A DNA stretch of 64,000 nt from JAHEDT01 sp963825615 (GTDB taxonomy: Bacteria > Desulfobacterota > Desulfuromonadia > Desulfuromonadales > BM103), in the NCBI GenBank assembly GCA_963825615.1, contig CAWGTV010000008.1:806001-870000 (forward strand). Reading direction: 5' to 3'. A program made the position numbers and the translations under genes. Under the pieces are notes generated by a model, which searched no databases, was not told the DNA's origin, and worked only from the letters and a program-made list of their open reading frames with translations. Every line of letters starts with the position of its first letter. The first letter of the stretch is position 1. This document shows positions 36,973 to 46,121 of the stretch, in pieces.

Positions 36973-37866
36973 ATGCACTACTCATTAAACAAATACTGGC
37001 CACTCTTCATGCCCCGACCTACTCAAAGGTACTTGAGAAAAGGACGTAAAGGGAATGGTCCTTACCCGGATTTCTCAAGACCCAAGGTGCAAAAGAGGTT
37101 TTTCAAGGAAGGCCGTGGCCAAGGTCGCCTGAACAATTATATCCCCTTTCTTAAGGTCTATGATTTCCCGTCCTGGAGTTTTGTACACCGGATCAAAGGA
37201 TGGAAAACGGCGAGAATCCATCATCTCCTCAGCAACATCGAATTAAGGTATTTTCTGATTCTCGAATACTCCAAATATGTCATCGACGTTCGCGAACAAT
37301 TCCCTTTGCCTTTAAATGAAACCCTCGATATCGCAAAGCGACTGGGGATTAAGCCTCCGCTAGGTTGGAAATCTAAAATGCCGCTGATCATGACCTCGGA
37401 TTTTGTTATCGAGGTAAGAACACAAAGCGGTCTCACAGTCATTGTTGTTCGTTCAGTTAAAAGTTCCGCAGCGCTAGACAATCCCAGGGCCAGGGAATTG
37501 CTCGAAATCGAACGGACGTATTGGTCGGAACGTGGGATTGACTGGGGTCTTGTAACAGAAAAGCAGATCAGTAAGCTCTTGGCACGGAACATCTCATTTT
37601 TCCATGGATATTATTGGACCGATATTCTGCCTGCTGAAACCATTCAAGCTTTGCCTGAGATCGAAGAACTCATTTTTCAATTCGTTCTTGATGAACCATT
37701 GTCTCCTTTTGCCAAGGTGATGCAAAGGGTCGATAAAAAGCTTGGCCTCGATATAGGAAGTTCTCTGGCTGCTGCCAATCATTTGATTGCAAGGTCAAGG
37801 CTTCCCATAGATATGTCCTCCAAGCTGAATTTCGATTACCCTATCATTTTCATTAAAAACACATGA
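36973..37866 (+). CDS. tnsA: TnsA-like endonuclease of Tn7-like transposon
   Basis: 297 residues from the ATG at 36973, chosen because AAAGGAGAT lies 7 bp before it; the in-frame ATG at 36955 covers that ribosome site. Restriction-endonuclease fold elements: SNIELRYFLILEYS (Glu near 86), IMTSDFVIEV (Asp near 142) and VVRSVKSSAAL (Lys near 162), matching the E-D-K catalytic arrangement of TnsA. By family it cuts the 5' ends of the transposon, so that with TnsB the element moves by cut-and-paste. Nine bases separate it from tnsB. Confidence 0.9.
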   Translation: MHYSLNKYWPLFMPRPTQRYLRKGRKGNGPYPDFSRPKVQKRFFKEGRGQGRLNNYIPFLKVYDFPSWSFVHRIKGWKTARIHHLLSNIELRYFLILEYSKYVIDVREQFPLPLNETLDIAKRLGIKPPLGWKSKMPLIMTSDFVIEVRTQSGLTVIVVRSVKSSAALDNPRARELLEIERTYWSERGIDWGLVTEKQISKLLARNISFFHGYYWTDILPAETIQALPEIEELIFQFVLDEPLSPFAKVMQRVDKKLGLDIGSSLAAANHLIARSRLPIDMSSKLNFDYPIIFIKNT

Positions 37867-37875
37867 GGTTGAGAA

Positions 37876-40077
37876 ATGCGTGACTGGATCCTGCCGAACT
37901 CTGTTATTCAGTATCCTGGGAAAGAAGAAGGTACGTCTGAATTTTTCCGTGTGTTGTATGTAGATCATACACAGACAGAGGCTGCTCTTTTTGCCTTACA
38001 TTTAGAAACAACATGGCCCTGCCCCAGAACGATTGACAACATTGTTGCAGACCTAAATACCAAGAAAGCGTTGGTCTGTCCTGTAGACCCTTTTCCGGCC
38101 ATTGCAGATGATTCAAAAATCAAGCCGGAACATCTGAAAATGCGCAACGAGAACTGGGGGTTGATAATAGATTTAGTACAAGTGGAACCTGATATTTACC
38201 TTGAAAAAGAGCGTGCACGTCTAATCAAGCAGGTGTCCTTTGATAAGAATGTTGGTAGAAAGCGCCTTTACGAAGCTTTACGTCGATTTTGGCGTTATGG
38301 GATGGTTCCAAATTCACAGATTCCCAACTATAGGAACTGCGGTAAAACTGGTAAAAGGAAAAAGCCTGGTGACGCAAAGTGGGGGAGACCAAGCCAGACT
38401 GCTATAACAACAGGAGACCACAAAGGATTAAACATCACGCCCCTAACCATTGAAACTATAAAATTTGTTCTCGAGAACTACTTTAAAAAAGGGCCCGGGG
38501 CTTATAAAAAATGCTATATAAAAATGCTGGAAGAGCATTTCTGTGTGAAATTTGAAGACAAAGATATACCCCCTCGCTTGATCCCACCCGGAAATTATCC
38601 TTCGTACAGGCAGTTCATGTATTGGAAAAACAAACTACTTAATCCAGATGAACAAGCAAAAAAAGAACTGGGAATGCATAAATATAATCTCATCACAAGA
38701 CCCCTTCATGAGAGGACTACTTTTTATGCCTTTGGGCCGGGGCATATCTACCAGATTGACAGCACTATTGCTGATATCTGGTTGGTCTTGTCTTTGTTTG
38801 AAATGAGGCAATGGCTAATTGGCCGTCCTGTTATTTATATCGTCGTTGATGTCTTCAGCAAGATGGTTGTCGGTTTTTATGTCGGACTGCAAGGACCCGA
38901 TTACATCGGGGCAGTGCTGGCTTTGGCCAACGCTGCATCGGATAAGCTGATCTTTGCCAGAGATCTTGGTATCACTTTCACAAGTCACTTGCCAGAGGGT
39001 TGTCGTTTGCCAAGGCAATTAGTCCCAGACCGAGCAGAACTTTTCGGGCCAATGTCCGATTCGCTAACTAATACGCTCAATATTCTTGTGACTAATACTC
39101 CTGTTGGTAGAGCCGATTTCAAAGGGATAGTCGAGCGGACGTTTGGTCGATGGAATGAGGATTTTATCCTTTGGCAACCAGGAGCAGTTAAGCAACGCAT
39201 CGAAGAATACGACACGCGAGAGAGTCATTATCGATACAGAGCTGTTTTTTCACTTCGTAAGTTTACCGAATTATTATTCTTAATGATCAATAAATATAAT
39301 AATTATAATTATATGAAGGATTATCCTCTCACGCCTGAAATGATTGCCGCGGGAGTCAATCCTGTGCCTTCTGAATTATGGAGGTATGGAATTGAAAACC
39401 GCAGTGGCCGTCTCACAAAACGAAGCGAAGAAGAAGTTGTCCTGAAATTATTGCCTCGCAAAACCGGTTCTTTTTCCAGGGAAGGCCTACGTGTTTTGGG
39501 GCGTGACTACGAGAGCCCTGAGGCACAACGTCTGGGATGGCATGCCAAAGCCAAGCGCAGCGGAAATTTCCCATTAGAAGTTGCGTACAGTCCAAGACGT
39601 GATGATACCGTATTGGCTCTACCACAAAACGGGCCTCCTATAACGTTCAAAAAAAAGGAGGATAATGCCTACCATTGCAATACTTTCGAAGAAGAATATT
39701 TGGAATATGAAGCCTGCAAAAGTGTTCGTGAAGATAGTCACAAACATCCTTCACTTCAGGCAGAGATAGACTACAATTTTGAAATAGAGAAAATCCGCAA
39801 GGAGGAGGAGAAAAAAACCGCAATAGCTCGAGAGCAATACGGGCCTGTCAGCGAATCTTTGCTGAGCAATATGGTCAGACCCGCCCGCAATTTTGAAATT
39901 GAAGCCCAAGGCCAATTATCCGTCATTGATCCGCAGGGAACACCTCTTATTCTGCCATCATCAATCCAACATGAGATATCCAACAGTTCTTTGGTTGCGT
40001 TGAGAGATGTAACTGGACTCAGCAACCAGAAAAGATTACTGGAACTTTTGAAACCAGGAGGCAGAAATGAAAGTTAA
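37876..40077 (+). CDS. tnsB: TnsB-like DDE transposase
   Basis: 733 residues. The Mu/retroviral integrase core has a full DDE triad: Asp in QIDST (~295), Asp in LVPDRAELFG (~385) and Glu in GIVERTFGRWNEDF (~420), with 34 residues between the last two. Upstream are helix-turn-helix DNA-binding domains, downstream a Mu-C-like beta-barrel and a charged tail (EIEKIRKEEEKK). It should bind the 20-bp repeats at 36118-36177 and cut and join the 3' ends. Overlaps tnsC by 11 bp. Confidence 0.93.
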   Translation: MRDWILPNSVIQYPGKEEGTSEFFRVLYVDHTQTEAALFALHLETTWPCPRTIDNIVADLNTKKALVCPVDPFPAIADDSKIKPEHLKMRNENWGLIIDLVQVEPDIYLEKERARLIKQVSFDKNVGRKRLYEALRRFWRYGMVPNSQIPNYRNCGKTGKRKKPGDAKWGRPSQTAITTGDHKGLNITPLTIETIKFVLENYFKKGPGAYKKCYIKMLEEHFCVKFEDKDIPPRLIPPGNYPSYRQFMYWKNKLLNPDEQAKKELGMHKYNLITRPLHERTTFYAFGPGHIYQIDSTIADIWLVLSLFEMRQWLIGRPVIYIVVDVFSKMVVGFYVGLQGPDYIGAVLALANAASDKLIFARDLGITFTSHLPEGCRLPRQLVPDRAELFGPMSDSLTNTLNILVTNTPVGRADFKGIVERTFGRWNEDFILWQPGAVKQRIEEYDTRESHYRYRAVFSLRKFTELLFLMINKYNNYNYMKDYPLTPEMIAAGVNPVPSELWRYGIENRSGRLTKRSEEEVVLKLLPRKTGSFSREGLRVLGRDYESPEAQRLGWHAKAKRSGNFPLEVAYSPRRDDTVLALPQNGPPITFKKKEDNAYHCNTFEEEYLEYEACKSVREDSHKHPSLQAEIDYNFEIEKIRKEEEKKTAIAREQYGPVSESLLSNMVRPARNFEIEAQGQLSVIDPQGTPLILPSSIQHEISNSSLVALRDVTGLSNQKRLLELLKPGGRNES

Positions 40078-41770
40078 GGATTTGGGTTTTAGGCTCTCGT
40101 CAGTAATTCAGGGGAATTCGGTTGATGCTGTTTACACGGAGGCAGAACTGCCTTCACATGCCGGTAGTCCACTCAATGAGAGTTTGCATCCGATACTCGA
40201 TGAAAAAAAGGCAGTAGCTCTTTTGCGGCGACCCTTGTTGATTGACCCAGTGCAACGATCCTTGCCACCCCGTTTGCGATGTTATTTGGTAATGAAGCTT
40301 TTCGAATTTGTCGAAGTTCTCCCGCATATGATTGAACTCGAACAGAAAATATCCATTCTCATCAGAGAAGGTTATGCCCAAAGAAACTTCGCTGGGAAAA
40401 AACGGGTGGAATATCTCAATAAGGTGCACAAACAACTTGAACTCCTTCGCGGAGGAGCCCCCTATGTCCCCTGCTCAAGGAATAACAATATCAATGGCTT
40501 TAATGTATTTGGTTCGAGTGGGTCCGGGAAAAGCTTTGCAGTAGAAAATATCCTCTTCCTGACGGACCAGGTGATTAACCACACTCAGTATCAAGGCCGG
40601 CCTTTTGATTTGAAACAACTTGTTTGGATGAAATTGGAATATCCTTCTAAAGGCACATTCAAGGCACTCGCCCACAGCTTCTTCTCGACCGTAGATAAAC
40701 TCCTCGGCACAGATTATATGGATGATTACAAAATCCAACGCAAATCAGACGATCAGATGTTTATTCCGATGGCGGAGGTTGCTGCAAGCCATTGCTTAGG
40801 GCTACTGGCCATCGATGAGTTGCGGCTAGCCAATAACACTGCGATTACAGAACAACTCGTCCAGCTGAACAATATTGTTGGGTGTCCGATTATCCGTATC
40901 GGAACGTTCAAGGCGATGGAATTCATACAGCAGTCCTTTCCACATGCACGCCGAGGTGTTGGTTTAGGAGACCAGATCATCGCCAATATGCATCAGGATG
41001 AAGAGTGGGATTATTTCCTCGACAGCATTTGGGAATACCAGTGGACGAAAATCTTTACCCCAGTAAACGATAAGATTTCAAAGGTGATGTATGAAGAAAC
41101 GCAAGGTCTTGTCGATATGGTTGTGAAGTTGTTCGTCACTGTACAGCTTGAACTTATCGGCAATGAAGACGAAACCATCACGCCGCAAATCATCCATCAG
41201 GTTGCACGTGAAAAATTTTCAAGTGTCAGGCCATTTCTCAATGCCCTAAAAAATAAAGACATCGATAGACTTAAAGAATTGGAAGATCTTATCCCAGCGA
41301 ATGATGTCTTCGAGGATTACCTGCGATCAGCAGAGGTTAAGTGTGATCTTCCTGACATAATGAATACTATTAGAAACGCCAGATTGAATGTCGGTCAAAA
41401 CCGTGACCAGGTGGACCCCGTCCTGCTCAATATTATGTTGCCTTTGACCAATGTAGGTTATGACCAGAAACTGGCCTATGAGTCAGCCATGAAGGCCATT
41501 AACCGCCATGCTCACGAAACCGACATGAAAGCGGTTTTAAGTGATGCGTTACAATTTGCCGAAGATGAAGAAACCAAAAGGAGTGGAGCTGATGCCAAAG
41601 AGATCAAAGGTGTTGATAAGACCTCAAAATACAGGAAAAGGAAAAAAAAGTCATCGAATGATCTCCGTGAAGAGATCTCGCCAGAGATAGAAGTTAAGGA
41701 TACTTATGAATCCTTGGTCGAGGCAGGCGTCGTGAAAAATTCAAGTGAGTTTTTGGAAGGGCAAGCTTAG
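40067..41770 (+). CDS. tnsC: TnsC-like AAA+ regulator of transposition
   Basis: 567 residues; ATG within the end of tnsB, preceded by AGGAGG. Walker A is FGSSGSGKS (~148-156) and Walker B is LLAIDELRLANN (~246-257), with a sensor region CPIIRIGTFKAMEF. By family it forms ATP-dependent filaments on target DNA that link TniQ/TnsD proteins to TnsAB and confers target immunity. The tail is basic (KYRKRKKKSSND). Length matches Tn7 TnsC. Confidence 0.92.
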   Translation: MKVKDLGFRLSSVIQGNSVDAVYTEAELPSHAGSPLNESLHPILDEKKAVALLRRPLLIDPVQRSLPPRLRCYLVMKLFEFVEVLPHMIELEQKISILIREGYAQRNFAGKKRVEYLNKVHKQLELLRGGAPYVPCSRNNNINGFNVFGSSGSGKSFAVENILFLTDQVINHTQYQGRPFDLKQLVWMKLEYPSKGTFKALAHSFFSTVDKLLGTDYMDDYKIQRKSDDQMFIPMAEVAASHCLGLLAIDELRLANNTAITEQLVQLNNIVGCPIIRIGTFKAMEFIQQSFPHARRGVGLGDQIIANMHQDEEWDYFLDSIWEYQWTKIFTPVNDKISKVMYEETQGLVDMVVKLFVTVQLELIGNEDETITPQIIHQVAREKFSSVRPFLNALKNKDIDRLKELEDLIPANDVFEDYLRSAEVKCDLPDIMNTIRNARLNVGQNRDQVDPVLLNIMLPLTNVGYDQKLAYESAMKAINRHAHETDMKAVLSDALQFAEDEETKRSGADAKEIKGVDKTSKYRKRKKKSSNDLREEISPEIEVKDTYESLVEAGVVKNSSEFLEGQA

Positions 41771-41773
41771 CAT

Positions 41774-42769
41774 ATGAGTGCACTTGGGTTTTTCCCTACT
41801 CCTTATCCTGATGAACTTTTCTATAGTTTATGGTGTCGATATTTTAACTGGTTAGGGATTGAATCCGGTACGAGAAAAAGGAAAATCATCAACAATATCT
41901 TCAGATGCAAAATCTATTATGACCTTCCCAAAAATATTAAAGGATTCAACGAAAAACTTTCAGAGAAAACACTGTTAACGCCAAAATACATTATACAAAA
42001 CCATACGCTATTTCCATTATTCGAACCCTTCATTCCTAAGCAAAAAAAGGCAGAAGTACTATGTGCCATGCTGAATAAAACAAGCAAATCAGCTCAAGGA
42101 ATCCTTGGCATGACGAACCTTGTTGCTGTTCATCCTTGGGCATTGCGGTTTTGTGAGAATTGTGTCGAGGAAGCAGAGCAAAACTTTGGGGAATCTTATT
42201 GGCATCGTGCCCACCAGGCCATTGGCGTATACCTCTGCCATAAACACAATTCACCTTTGAGGGAGGGAGTGGATTACATTCATGGGGAATTTCAGGATTT
42301 TTTTCTTCCTGACAAAAACCAGGCCTCAAGATCTTATCCCTTAGTTAAAAAAGACCTGATGAAACACAAGATGATTGCGGATGGAGTCTATGAACTCTTA
42401 TCGAACAGTTATAATAAAGAATCCTTAGATGTTTTATATAAGAAATATTACCTGCTGTATGAGTATTCCTACCAAAGATCACCAAAATCCAAATCCAATC
42501 TTATGTTTGACTTCATGGATGTCATTGAAGATTTCTATGGAGATGATTTTATGAATTTTATGCGCGGATTGTTCTCTCTCCCTTTCTCTTTCAAGGACCT
42601 TGTTTACGATCCAAAAAGTTCAAGAAACGCGCTTGTCAGAATGACAACACCTCCTCCTTTGTGGCATATCGTCTTGATCAAATTTTTCGGTTTGACAATC
42701 AGGGAATTTCTCGAAGAAGACTTCTCTTGGATTGAGACAGAACTCTCTCGGGATGATGTGGCTGCCTGA
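41774..42769 (+). CDS. tniQ: Short TniQ-family targeting protein
   Basis: 331 residues, 3 bp after tnsC. The TniQ N-terminus LGFFPTPYPDELFYSLWCRY, the LTPKYIIQNHTLFPLFEPF helix and a zinc site (FCENCVEEA, then HRAHQAIGVYLCHKH near 126-160) are all shared with the adjacent TnsD. It lacks the long C-terminal DNA-binding region. Short TniQ proteins beside a full TnsD are known from type I-B CRISPR-associated transposons, where they join Cascade, but no cas gene is visible here. Its partner and target route are unknown. Confidence 0.88.
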   Translation: MSALGFFPTPYPDELFYSLWCRYFNWLGIESGTRKRKIINNIFRCKIYYDLPKNIKGFNEKLSEKTLLTPKYIIQNHTLFPLFEPFIPKQKKAEVLCAMLNKTSKSAQGILGMTNLVAVHPWALRFCENCVEEAEQNFGESYWHRAHQAIGVYLCHKHNSPLREGVDYIHGEFQDFFLPDKNQASRSYPLVKKDLMKHKMIADGVYELLSNSYNKESLDVLYKKYYLLYEYSYQRSPKSKSNLMFDFMDVIEDFYGDDFMNFMRGLFSLPFSFKDLVYDPKSSRNALVRMTTPPPLWHIVLIKFFGLTIREFLEEDFSWIETELSRDDVAA

Positions 42770-42787
42770 CTTGTCGAGGGTTTAGAT

Positions 42788-44653
42788 GTGCTCGGGTTTT
42801 TCCCCACACCATACGACGACGAACTTTTTTACAGCGTTTCCGCCCGATATCAACATTATCTGGGTCACCTGGGGGCTAAGGCTATTGTCAGGCACTTTTT
42901 TGGCTCCACTTCCGCTTCCGCCGTTTTCGATTTCCCTTCCAGACTCCAAGCCTTTTATGAACACCTCTCAGAAGGCACTTTGCTGACGCCCGAAAGGATG
43001 ATCGCAAAGCATACGTTGTTTCCCTTGTTCAAACCATTTTTGGCTCAAACTCAGGTCGAATCTGTCGAACGGCAAATGCGAGCTCATCAAAAAGGTGGTG
43101 CAACTCACATGACGCTGGGTGTGATGGCCAGCGCAATTCCGATGATGACGCACTTGAGCTATTGCCCAGATTGTGTCGAAGCCGACCGACAGGAATGGGG
43201 AGAGCCTTACTGGCACCGCAGCCACCAGTGTCCGGGTGTTATGTTGTGTCACAAGCATCTCGTCCCATTGTACGAAAGCCGGATCGACGTCTCCTGCAAG
43301 GATAACAAGCATCTGTTCCATTGCCTTGCTGCAAACTGTCACACAGGATCAGAATTCTCTGTGCTGGAAAACCATTACGACCACTACATCTGGTTGGCTC
43401 AACAAGTCCATAGGCTGCTCTGCAAAAATGCCGACCCGCCGGGCCTTGAGGCGCTACAGCAGCAATATCTGAACCTGCTGGACGCCAAGGGATTGATCAG
43501 TGTCTCGGGCAGGGTTCGGCAGGCTTATTTGGCCACCAGGTTTCAGGCCTTCTATGGTCGAGAGTTTTTAGTAAAAATGGATTCCGATCTTGATTGTTGT
43601 AGTGACAGTAACTGGCTTGCGACTTTGGTCAGAAAGCCGAGAAAAGCCATGCATCCGTTGCGGCATTTGCTGCTGCTGCGTTTTTTGGAAACGTCACCCA
43701 GCATGTTGCTTGAAACATGTATTCCTGCCCAAAAGCCATTCGGTGAACCGCCTTACCCATGTTTGAACCTTGCCGCCAGACACTATAGCAAACTCGTCAT
43801 CCCCAAGGTGGTGGTCACACGACACACGAGCACAGGACGGCCGGTTGGAAATTTTTACTGCCGATGCGGCTTTGCTTATGCCCGCACCGGTCCTGAACGT
43901 TGTGATGCCGATCGTATGAAACGAACCCGGATTCTCAGCTTCGGACCGGTCTGGGACAATGAACTTTTACGACTCGATGGAGATCCGACTGTCAGTTTAA
44001 GACAGAAAGCCCGCTGGCTAGGTGTCGATGCCAACACAATCAAAAAGCACCTCGCACGACTGTGTTCCACTCCCTCCGCTGCAACGGACCATGACGAACA
44101 AAACACGCAACGTAACATCCATCGCAACAAACTGGTCCAAGCTATCCAGGATTACCCGAAAAAAAGTCGTACGCAGATCCGACAACAGGCCAATGCAACC
44201 TATACCTGGCTCTACCGTCATGACCGCGCCTGGTTGATGAAAAACCTGCCCAAAAGGCGCAGACGTAAAAAGTCTGTTGCTATGCGTGTGGACTGGAAAG
44301 AGCGAGATCGCATCATTCAGCTATCTACCCAAGCGGCAATCAAAGAAATCCTCGGAAATACTGAAAGGCCCCAAAGGATCACCTTGTCGAGAATTGGCAA
44401 AATGACAGGATCTTTGCCTCTCCTGGAAAAACATCTCGACAAGCTGCCCAGGACCAGACGGATGATCAACAAGCATCGGGAAAGCGTGGAGGATTTTCAG
44501 CTGAGGAGAGTGAGGATTGTTATACAAAAAATGAAGGAAGAGTATGAGCCTTTGGATGAATGGCGGATTGTACGACGGGCTGGCCTTAGACCTGGTTTTT
44601 CGGACAAAGTCGCTGCGGAGATCGAGTCCAAACCGATGCCGGTGGAATACTGA
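42788..44653 (+). CDS. tnsD: TnsD-like target selector (TniQ domain plus C-terminal DNA-binding region)
   Basis: 621 residues from the GTG at 42788 (start LGFFPTPYDDELFYSV, near-identical to the short TniQ). The TniQ zinc site has YCPDCVEAD and HRSHQCPGVMLCHKH. A second cysteine cluster, FYCRCGFAYARTGPERC near 355, belongs to the TnsD extension, followed by helix-turn-helix-like stretches (RQKARWLGVDANTIKKHLARL, in part). Since the element sits precisely in attTn7, this protein is the likely reader of the glmS 3' end. Longer than Tn7 TnsD (508). Confidence 0.9.
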   Translation: MLGFFPTPYDDELFYSVSARYQHYLGHLGAKAIVRHFFGSTSASAVFDFPSRLQAFYEHLSEGTLLTPERMIAKHTLFPLFKPFLAQTQVESVERQMRAHQKGGATHMTLGVMASAIPMMTHLSYCPDCVEADRQEWGEPYWHRSHQCPGVMLCHKHLVPLYESRIDVSCKDNKHLFHCLAANCHTGSEFSVLENHYDHYIWLAQQVHRLLCKNADPPGLEALQQQYLNLLDAKGLISVSGRVRQAYLATRFQAFYGREFLVKMDSDLDCCSDSNWLATLVRKPRKAMHPLRHLLLLRFLETSPSMLLETCIPAQKPFGEPPYPCLNLAARHYSKLVIPKVVVTRHTSTGRPVGNFYCRCGFAYARTGPERCDADRMKRTRILSFGPVWDNELLRLDGDPTVSLRQKARWLGVDANTIKKHLARLCSTPSAATDHDEQNTQRNIHRNKLVQAIQDYPKKSRTQIRQQANATYTWLYRHDRAWLMKNLPKRRRRKKSVAMRVDWKERDRIIQLSTQAAIKEILGNTERPQRITLSRIGKMTGSLPLLEKHLDKLPRTRRMINKHRESVEDFQLRRVRIVIQKMKEEYEPLDEWRIVRRAGLRPGFSDKVAAEIESKPMPVEY

Positions 44654-44758
44654 GGCACTGATAATATCTTCAGTCATTACACCGAGGAAACCAATGTGGA
44701 TCACGTCATAACATCGAGGGCTCCGGAGATATCATTGAGCCAGTTATCGTTTCTTAAA

Positions 44759-44830
44759 TGTTATTTAGTTAAAAAATAGTTGGAAAATTTAAAATAAAGT
44801 ACGAAAATTTAAAACGGGTATTTGGAATCT
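44759..44830 (+). repeat. Second, degenerate right-end-like TnsB-site array
   Basis: TGTTATTTAGTT (44759-44770), then AAAAAATAGTTGGAAAATTT, AAAATAAAGTACGAAAATTT and AAAACGGGTATTTGGAATCT in about 20-bp periodicity. It resembles the 36108 end and runs in the same direction, not inverted, and it also shares CTGTTGAAAT-type sequence further in. It may be the eroded right end of an older tandem element, or an internal binding array. No left-end-like sequence precedes it. Confidence 0.6.
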
Positions 44831-44894
44831 ACTGTTGAAATGATTAGATTTTGCCCCTACTTGAAATTTCGGCTCGGTGTTGACAAATGTGACC

Positions 44895-44935
44895 TAAAAG
44901 TCCCTAGGTAATTCGAGAATGAGTTGCAGTAATAC
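44895..44935 (-). repeat. Inverted repeat flanking the tns operon, right copy
   Basis: Complement of the 36423 repeat: GAGAATGAGTTGCA at 44915-44928 and TCCCTAGGT at 44901-44909. Together the two copies bracket ~8.5 kb containing all five transposition genes. Confidence 0.6.
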
Positions 44936-44944
44936 TTATAATAA

Positions 44945-44982
44945 AGCCCCAACCCAGACAATCGGGAAGGGGCTAATTTTTA
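44945..44982 (+). terminator. Terminator downstream of tns operon
   Basis: AGCCCC-AA-CCC...GGG-AA-GGGGCT, a two-part stem with a symmetric AA internal loop, followed by AATTTTTACT. About 290 bp after tnsD. The rest of 44654-45051 is gene-free. Confidence 0.7.
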
Positions 44983-45078
44983 CTAGAAATTGTCAAATTT
45001 GAGAAGTCTTGAAAGTTGTGTCAGCGGCTAATAAGAGCCGAAATCGGCGGGTGTCAAGATAGTTGTCGCCTCTTCTCA

Positions 45079-46110
45079 TTATGCTGCTTCTTTACAAAGG
45101 TCCTCTTCGGAGGGCCTTTTCTTCTCTGGATTGAGTCGTACAATTGCAACGGGTTTCCAGTTGCGGATTGATCTGGTCCATCGATTCGGGTTGCTTAGTC
45201 GTGCTTGCGTATAGACCCGTTCTCGCCTTTCCAAGATGTCAGTCTCCCGACCATAATGCCGATCATCAGGTGTCACGAACCGGATCTCGCTGTGGAGGTG
45301 CTCGGTGTTGTACCAGCGAACGAATCCATCGACCCAACGTTGAGCATCTTGCTCACTTGTGAACGGTTGGGATGGATAACCAGGCCGATACTTCATGGTT
45401 CTGAACAGAGATTCAGAGAACGGGTTGTCGTTGCTCACACCCGGTCGGCTAAACGATGGGACCACACCCAGACGCTGTAATGTTGCAAGCATGGTCGATC
45501 CTTTCATCGGACCACCATTGTCAGAGTGCAGGACCAGCCCGTCCGGATCGACGCCATGATGATGGTAAGCTTCGACCAGCATCAACGCACTGTTCTGTCC
45601 GCATTCTTTGCTGAACACGGTCGCTGCGATGATCTTGCGGCTCCAGACGTCCATGACCATGTACAGATAGAAGAATCGTCCGGCAACAGTGCTCTTCAAA
45701 TAAGTGATATCCCAAGACCAGACCTGGCAGGGGCCGGTTGCCTCCTTCTCCAGAGGCCGTCTATGTGTGGCAGGACGGCAACGTTCCCGGTGAGCGAGTT
45801 GGTGCTCTTCGCGTAGAATGCGGTAGAAGGTCGATTCGGAGGCGACATAGATCCCCTCATCAGCCAGGCGTGGCACGATCTGTTTGGGCGGCAAATCTCT
45901 ATACTTTGGCGCGTTTGCAATCGCCAGAACTTGTTTCCGTTCCTTCGCCGTCAACTTGTTGGCAGGTCTGGTCAATGGGCCACTACGCCGGTCGACACTC
46001 ACCTCCTGACCACGCCACCGTTGGACGGTACGAGACGTCAATGCCAGGACCTGTGCAGCCGGTTGCAATCTGGCACCTGAGGCCGTGGCTTCGTCAATCA
46101 GGGCGATCAC
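45079..46110 (-). CDS. IS3-family transposase OrfB (DDE integrase)
   Basis: 343 residues. The N-terminal helix-turn-helix (VLALTSRTVQRW) is followed by an rve integrase core: Asp in WSWDITYL, Asp in LVLHSDNGGPM and Glu in NPFSESLFRTMKY, with WVDGFVRWYNTEHLHS after it. It is normally made as an OrfAB fusion by -1 slippage in orfA; the OrfB frame is open upstream to join there. Confidence 0.92.
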   Translation of the reverse strand: MIALIDEATASGARLQPAAQVLALTSRTVQRWRGQEVSVDRRSGPLTRPANKLTAKERKQVLAIANAPKYRDLPPKQIVPRLADEGIYVASESTFYRILREEHQLAHRERCRPATHRRPLEKEATGPCQVWSWDITYLKSTVAGRFFYLYMVMDVWSRKIIAATVFSKECGQNSALMLVEAYHHHGVDPDGLVLHSDNGGPMKGSTMLATLQRLGVVPSFSRPGVSNDNPFSESLFRTMKYRPGYPSQPFTSEQDAQRWVDGFVRWYNTEHLHSEIRFVTPDDRHYGRETDILERRERVYTQARLSNPNRWTRSIRNWKPVAIVRLNPEKKRPSEEDLCKEAA

Positions 46111-46121
46111 CTGCTGCCGTT

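Larger units (their letters stand above)
36108..44653 (+). mobile_element. Tn7-like transposon core in attTn7 (right end plus tnsABC-tniQ-tnsD)
   Basis: The element starts with TGT at 36108, 24 bp after the glmS stop, the classical attTn7 insertion point, with its tns-proximal right end facing glmS as in Tn7. Gene order is tnsA, tnsB, tnsC, short tniQ, long tnsD, all plus strand and tightly packed, so one operon. All catalytic residues checked are present. The left end was not found, so the right-hand boundary is unknown and the given end only marks the last tns gene. No cas genes, tnsE or CRISPR repeats are seen. The base composition is clearly AT-richer than the glmS side. Confidence 0.85.
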
